Positions 63,086 to 64,000 of a stretch of DNA of 64,000 nucleotides are shown here, in pieces; the stretch's first letter is position 1; each line of letters starts with the position of its first letter. Origin of the DNA: an uncultured Methanospirillum sp. GTDB lineage: Archaea > Halobacteriota > Methanomicrobia > Methanomicrobiales > Methanospirillaceae. The stretch is from contig NZ_OY764544.1 in the NCBI RefSeq assembly GCF_963668475.1, positions 1,550,001 through 1,614,000 of the forward strand, read 5' to 3'. The notes under the pieces are model-generated. The model made no database searches. It was given only the letters and a program-made list of their open reading frames with translations, and had not been told where the DNA came from. The translations under genes were made by a program, and so were the position numbers.

Positions 63086-64000
63086 ATGATTTTCAAAAAC
63101 ATACACCTCGTTATGCTCTGTTTTACCGGTTATCTTGCAATGGCAGGAGGATCGCTTCTGGCACCTGTCCTGCCCGAGATGGTAACTCCTCTTCAGACCA
63201 CGGCTCAGGCTGTCGGGCTGCTAATGTCAGTTTTCACACTCTCAACAGCGATATTCACCCTGGTACTGAGCCACTTCATAGACCGCCTCGACAGGAAACA
63301 GATCCTTGTACCCAGCCTGCTGATATACGGACTGACCGGCATTGCAGGGTACTACTCAACCGATTTTACAGTACTTCTGGTCATGCGGTTCGTCCAGGGG
63401 ATAGGTGTTGCCGGGATGATGACCCTCGCCTTCCTGATCATCGGGGAGGCATACCGGGGAGTTGAGAGCATCAGTGCGATAAGCAGGATGAGTATGTCCC
63501 TGGCTATTGGAGCAATTACTGCACCAATGATAGGCGGAACCCTCGCCAGCATGGGATGGAACTACCCGTTCCTCTTCTTCGTACTCTCCATCCCCTTTGC
63601 CCTGATGGTGACAGTATTACTCCCTGAAACACGGGAACAGAACAGGAATGTGAGACATGCAGGGATCAGTGAAGCGTTATCTGCTCTCCGAGAGTTCCCG
63701 GTAACCTACACGATATTCATGGGATTCTCGATCTTTTTCCTGCTCTATTCACTGATCATCTACCTCCCTTTCATGCTCAAGGAGCTGTTTGACTTCTCAT
63801 CAGGAGAATCCGGCCTGATGCTTGCCATTGAAGGAGTTGCCGTTGTGATCCTGGCATCGCAGATGAGAATACTCTCATGCAGGTTCTCCATGATCAGGGT
63901 TATTGCCGTGGGTTTTTTTCTCGTCGGCATATCGATGTTCTGCATCTCGTTCGCCGCCTCCATCACAGGTATCTTTCTCCTGCTGATCCTCTTTGGTGCA
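63086..64000 (+). CDS. Major facilitator superfamily transporter, 3' end cut by window edge
   Basis: The 305 visible residues start MIFKNIHLVMLCFTGYLAM. Family features include nine or so hydrophobic helices and the loop 2-3 motif HFIDRLDRKQILVPSLL (the D-R-x-x-R/K signature). MRFVQGIGVAGMMTLAFLIIGEAYRG is the TM4 motif, and a large loop separates the two six-helix halves (ETREQNRNVRHAGISEAL). It resembles drug/H+ antiporters of the DHA1 group. The substrate is unknown and the C-terminal quarter lies outside. Confidence 0.85.
   Translation, partial: MIFKNIHLVMLCFTGYLAMAGGSLLAPVLPEMVTPLQTTAQAVGLLMSVFTLSTAIFTLVLSHFIDRLDRKQILVPSLLIYGLTGIAGYYSTDFTVLLVMRFVQGIGVAGMMTLAFLIIGEAYRGVESISAISRMSMSLAIGAITAPMIGGTLASMGWNYPFLFFVLSIPFALMVTVLLPETREQNRNVRHAGISEALSALREFPVTYTIFMGFSIFFLLYSLIIYLPFMLKELFDFSSGESGLMLAIEGVAVVILASQMRILSCRFSMIRVIAVGFFLVGISMFCISFAASITGIFLLLILFGA

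Overview
The window reads as chromosome from a hydrogenotrophic methanogenic archaeon, most likely a Methanospirillum-like member of the Methanomicrobiales. It holds a complete methyl-coenzyme M reductase operon (mcrBDCGA, 10.4-15.3 kb) and, 20 kb further on, the MCR activation ATPase AtwA (component A2). The PAS/RHD-type histidine kinases, the FmdE-domain proteins and the GGTGATC-type ribosome binding sites fit this group. The genus is inferred from remembered family resemblance, not from a search.

Layout. 1-7.3 kb: an AT-rich surface-polysaccharide cluster (wecB, one GT2 and four GT4 glycosyltransferases, two of them tandem duplicates). 7.4-9.9 kb: nucleotide-sugar genes (gmd and an NAD-dependent epimerase) beside a C-terminal remnant of GDP-fucose synthase. 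10.2-15.3 kb: the mcr operon with its promoter and terminator. 15.4-17.8 kb: a convergent pair, a SAM methyltransferase and a radical-SAM protein fused to a periplasmic-binding-protein-like domain. 17.9-22.7 kb: a ModABC-type molybdate/tungstate transporter with trmO, then an orphan cbiMN pair. 23-29 kb: signalling, namely a histidine kinase, a NapH-like ferredoxin, a PAS sensor pseudogene, a Hanks-type kinase and a winged-helix/FHA regulator. 29-31.5 kb: small exported proteins. 31.5-37.8 kb: mrp, modD, an MBL-fold enzyme, atwA, DUF2124, a NifX-like protein and a DUF134 regulator, with three similar CATATG-centred palindromes in front of three of the transcription units. 38.4-45 kb: a 1200-residue hybrid sensor kinase and a beta-helix/PKD surface protein. 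45.6-48.7 kb: a BtuCDF/FepBCD-type ABC transporter. 48.8-54.5 kb: a gene block that looks like an integrated plasmid or virus, with a primase-helicase replication protein and small genes of unknown function. 54.6-61 kb: a CobW GTPase and a second, paralogous FepBCD-type transporter bracketed by two FmdE-domain proteins. 61-64 kb: a MarR/flavodoxin-ferredoxin pair, a small exported protein and the start of an MFS transporter.

How the genes fit together. Metal supply and metallocofactor assembly recur across the window: Mo/W uptake, Co/Ni uptake, two BtuCD-type importers, ModD, CobW, NifX-like, Mrp and FmdE. This suits a methanogen that needs Ni (F430), Co (corrinoid) and Mo/W (formylmethanofuran dehydrogenase). 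The two signals least explained by known features are a pair of 177-bp intergenic elements with identical internal geometry (37894-38070 and 45360-45536), and the shared palindrome placed in front of mrp, the DUF2124-atwA-MBL-modD unit and the NifX-like gene.
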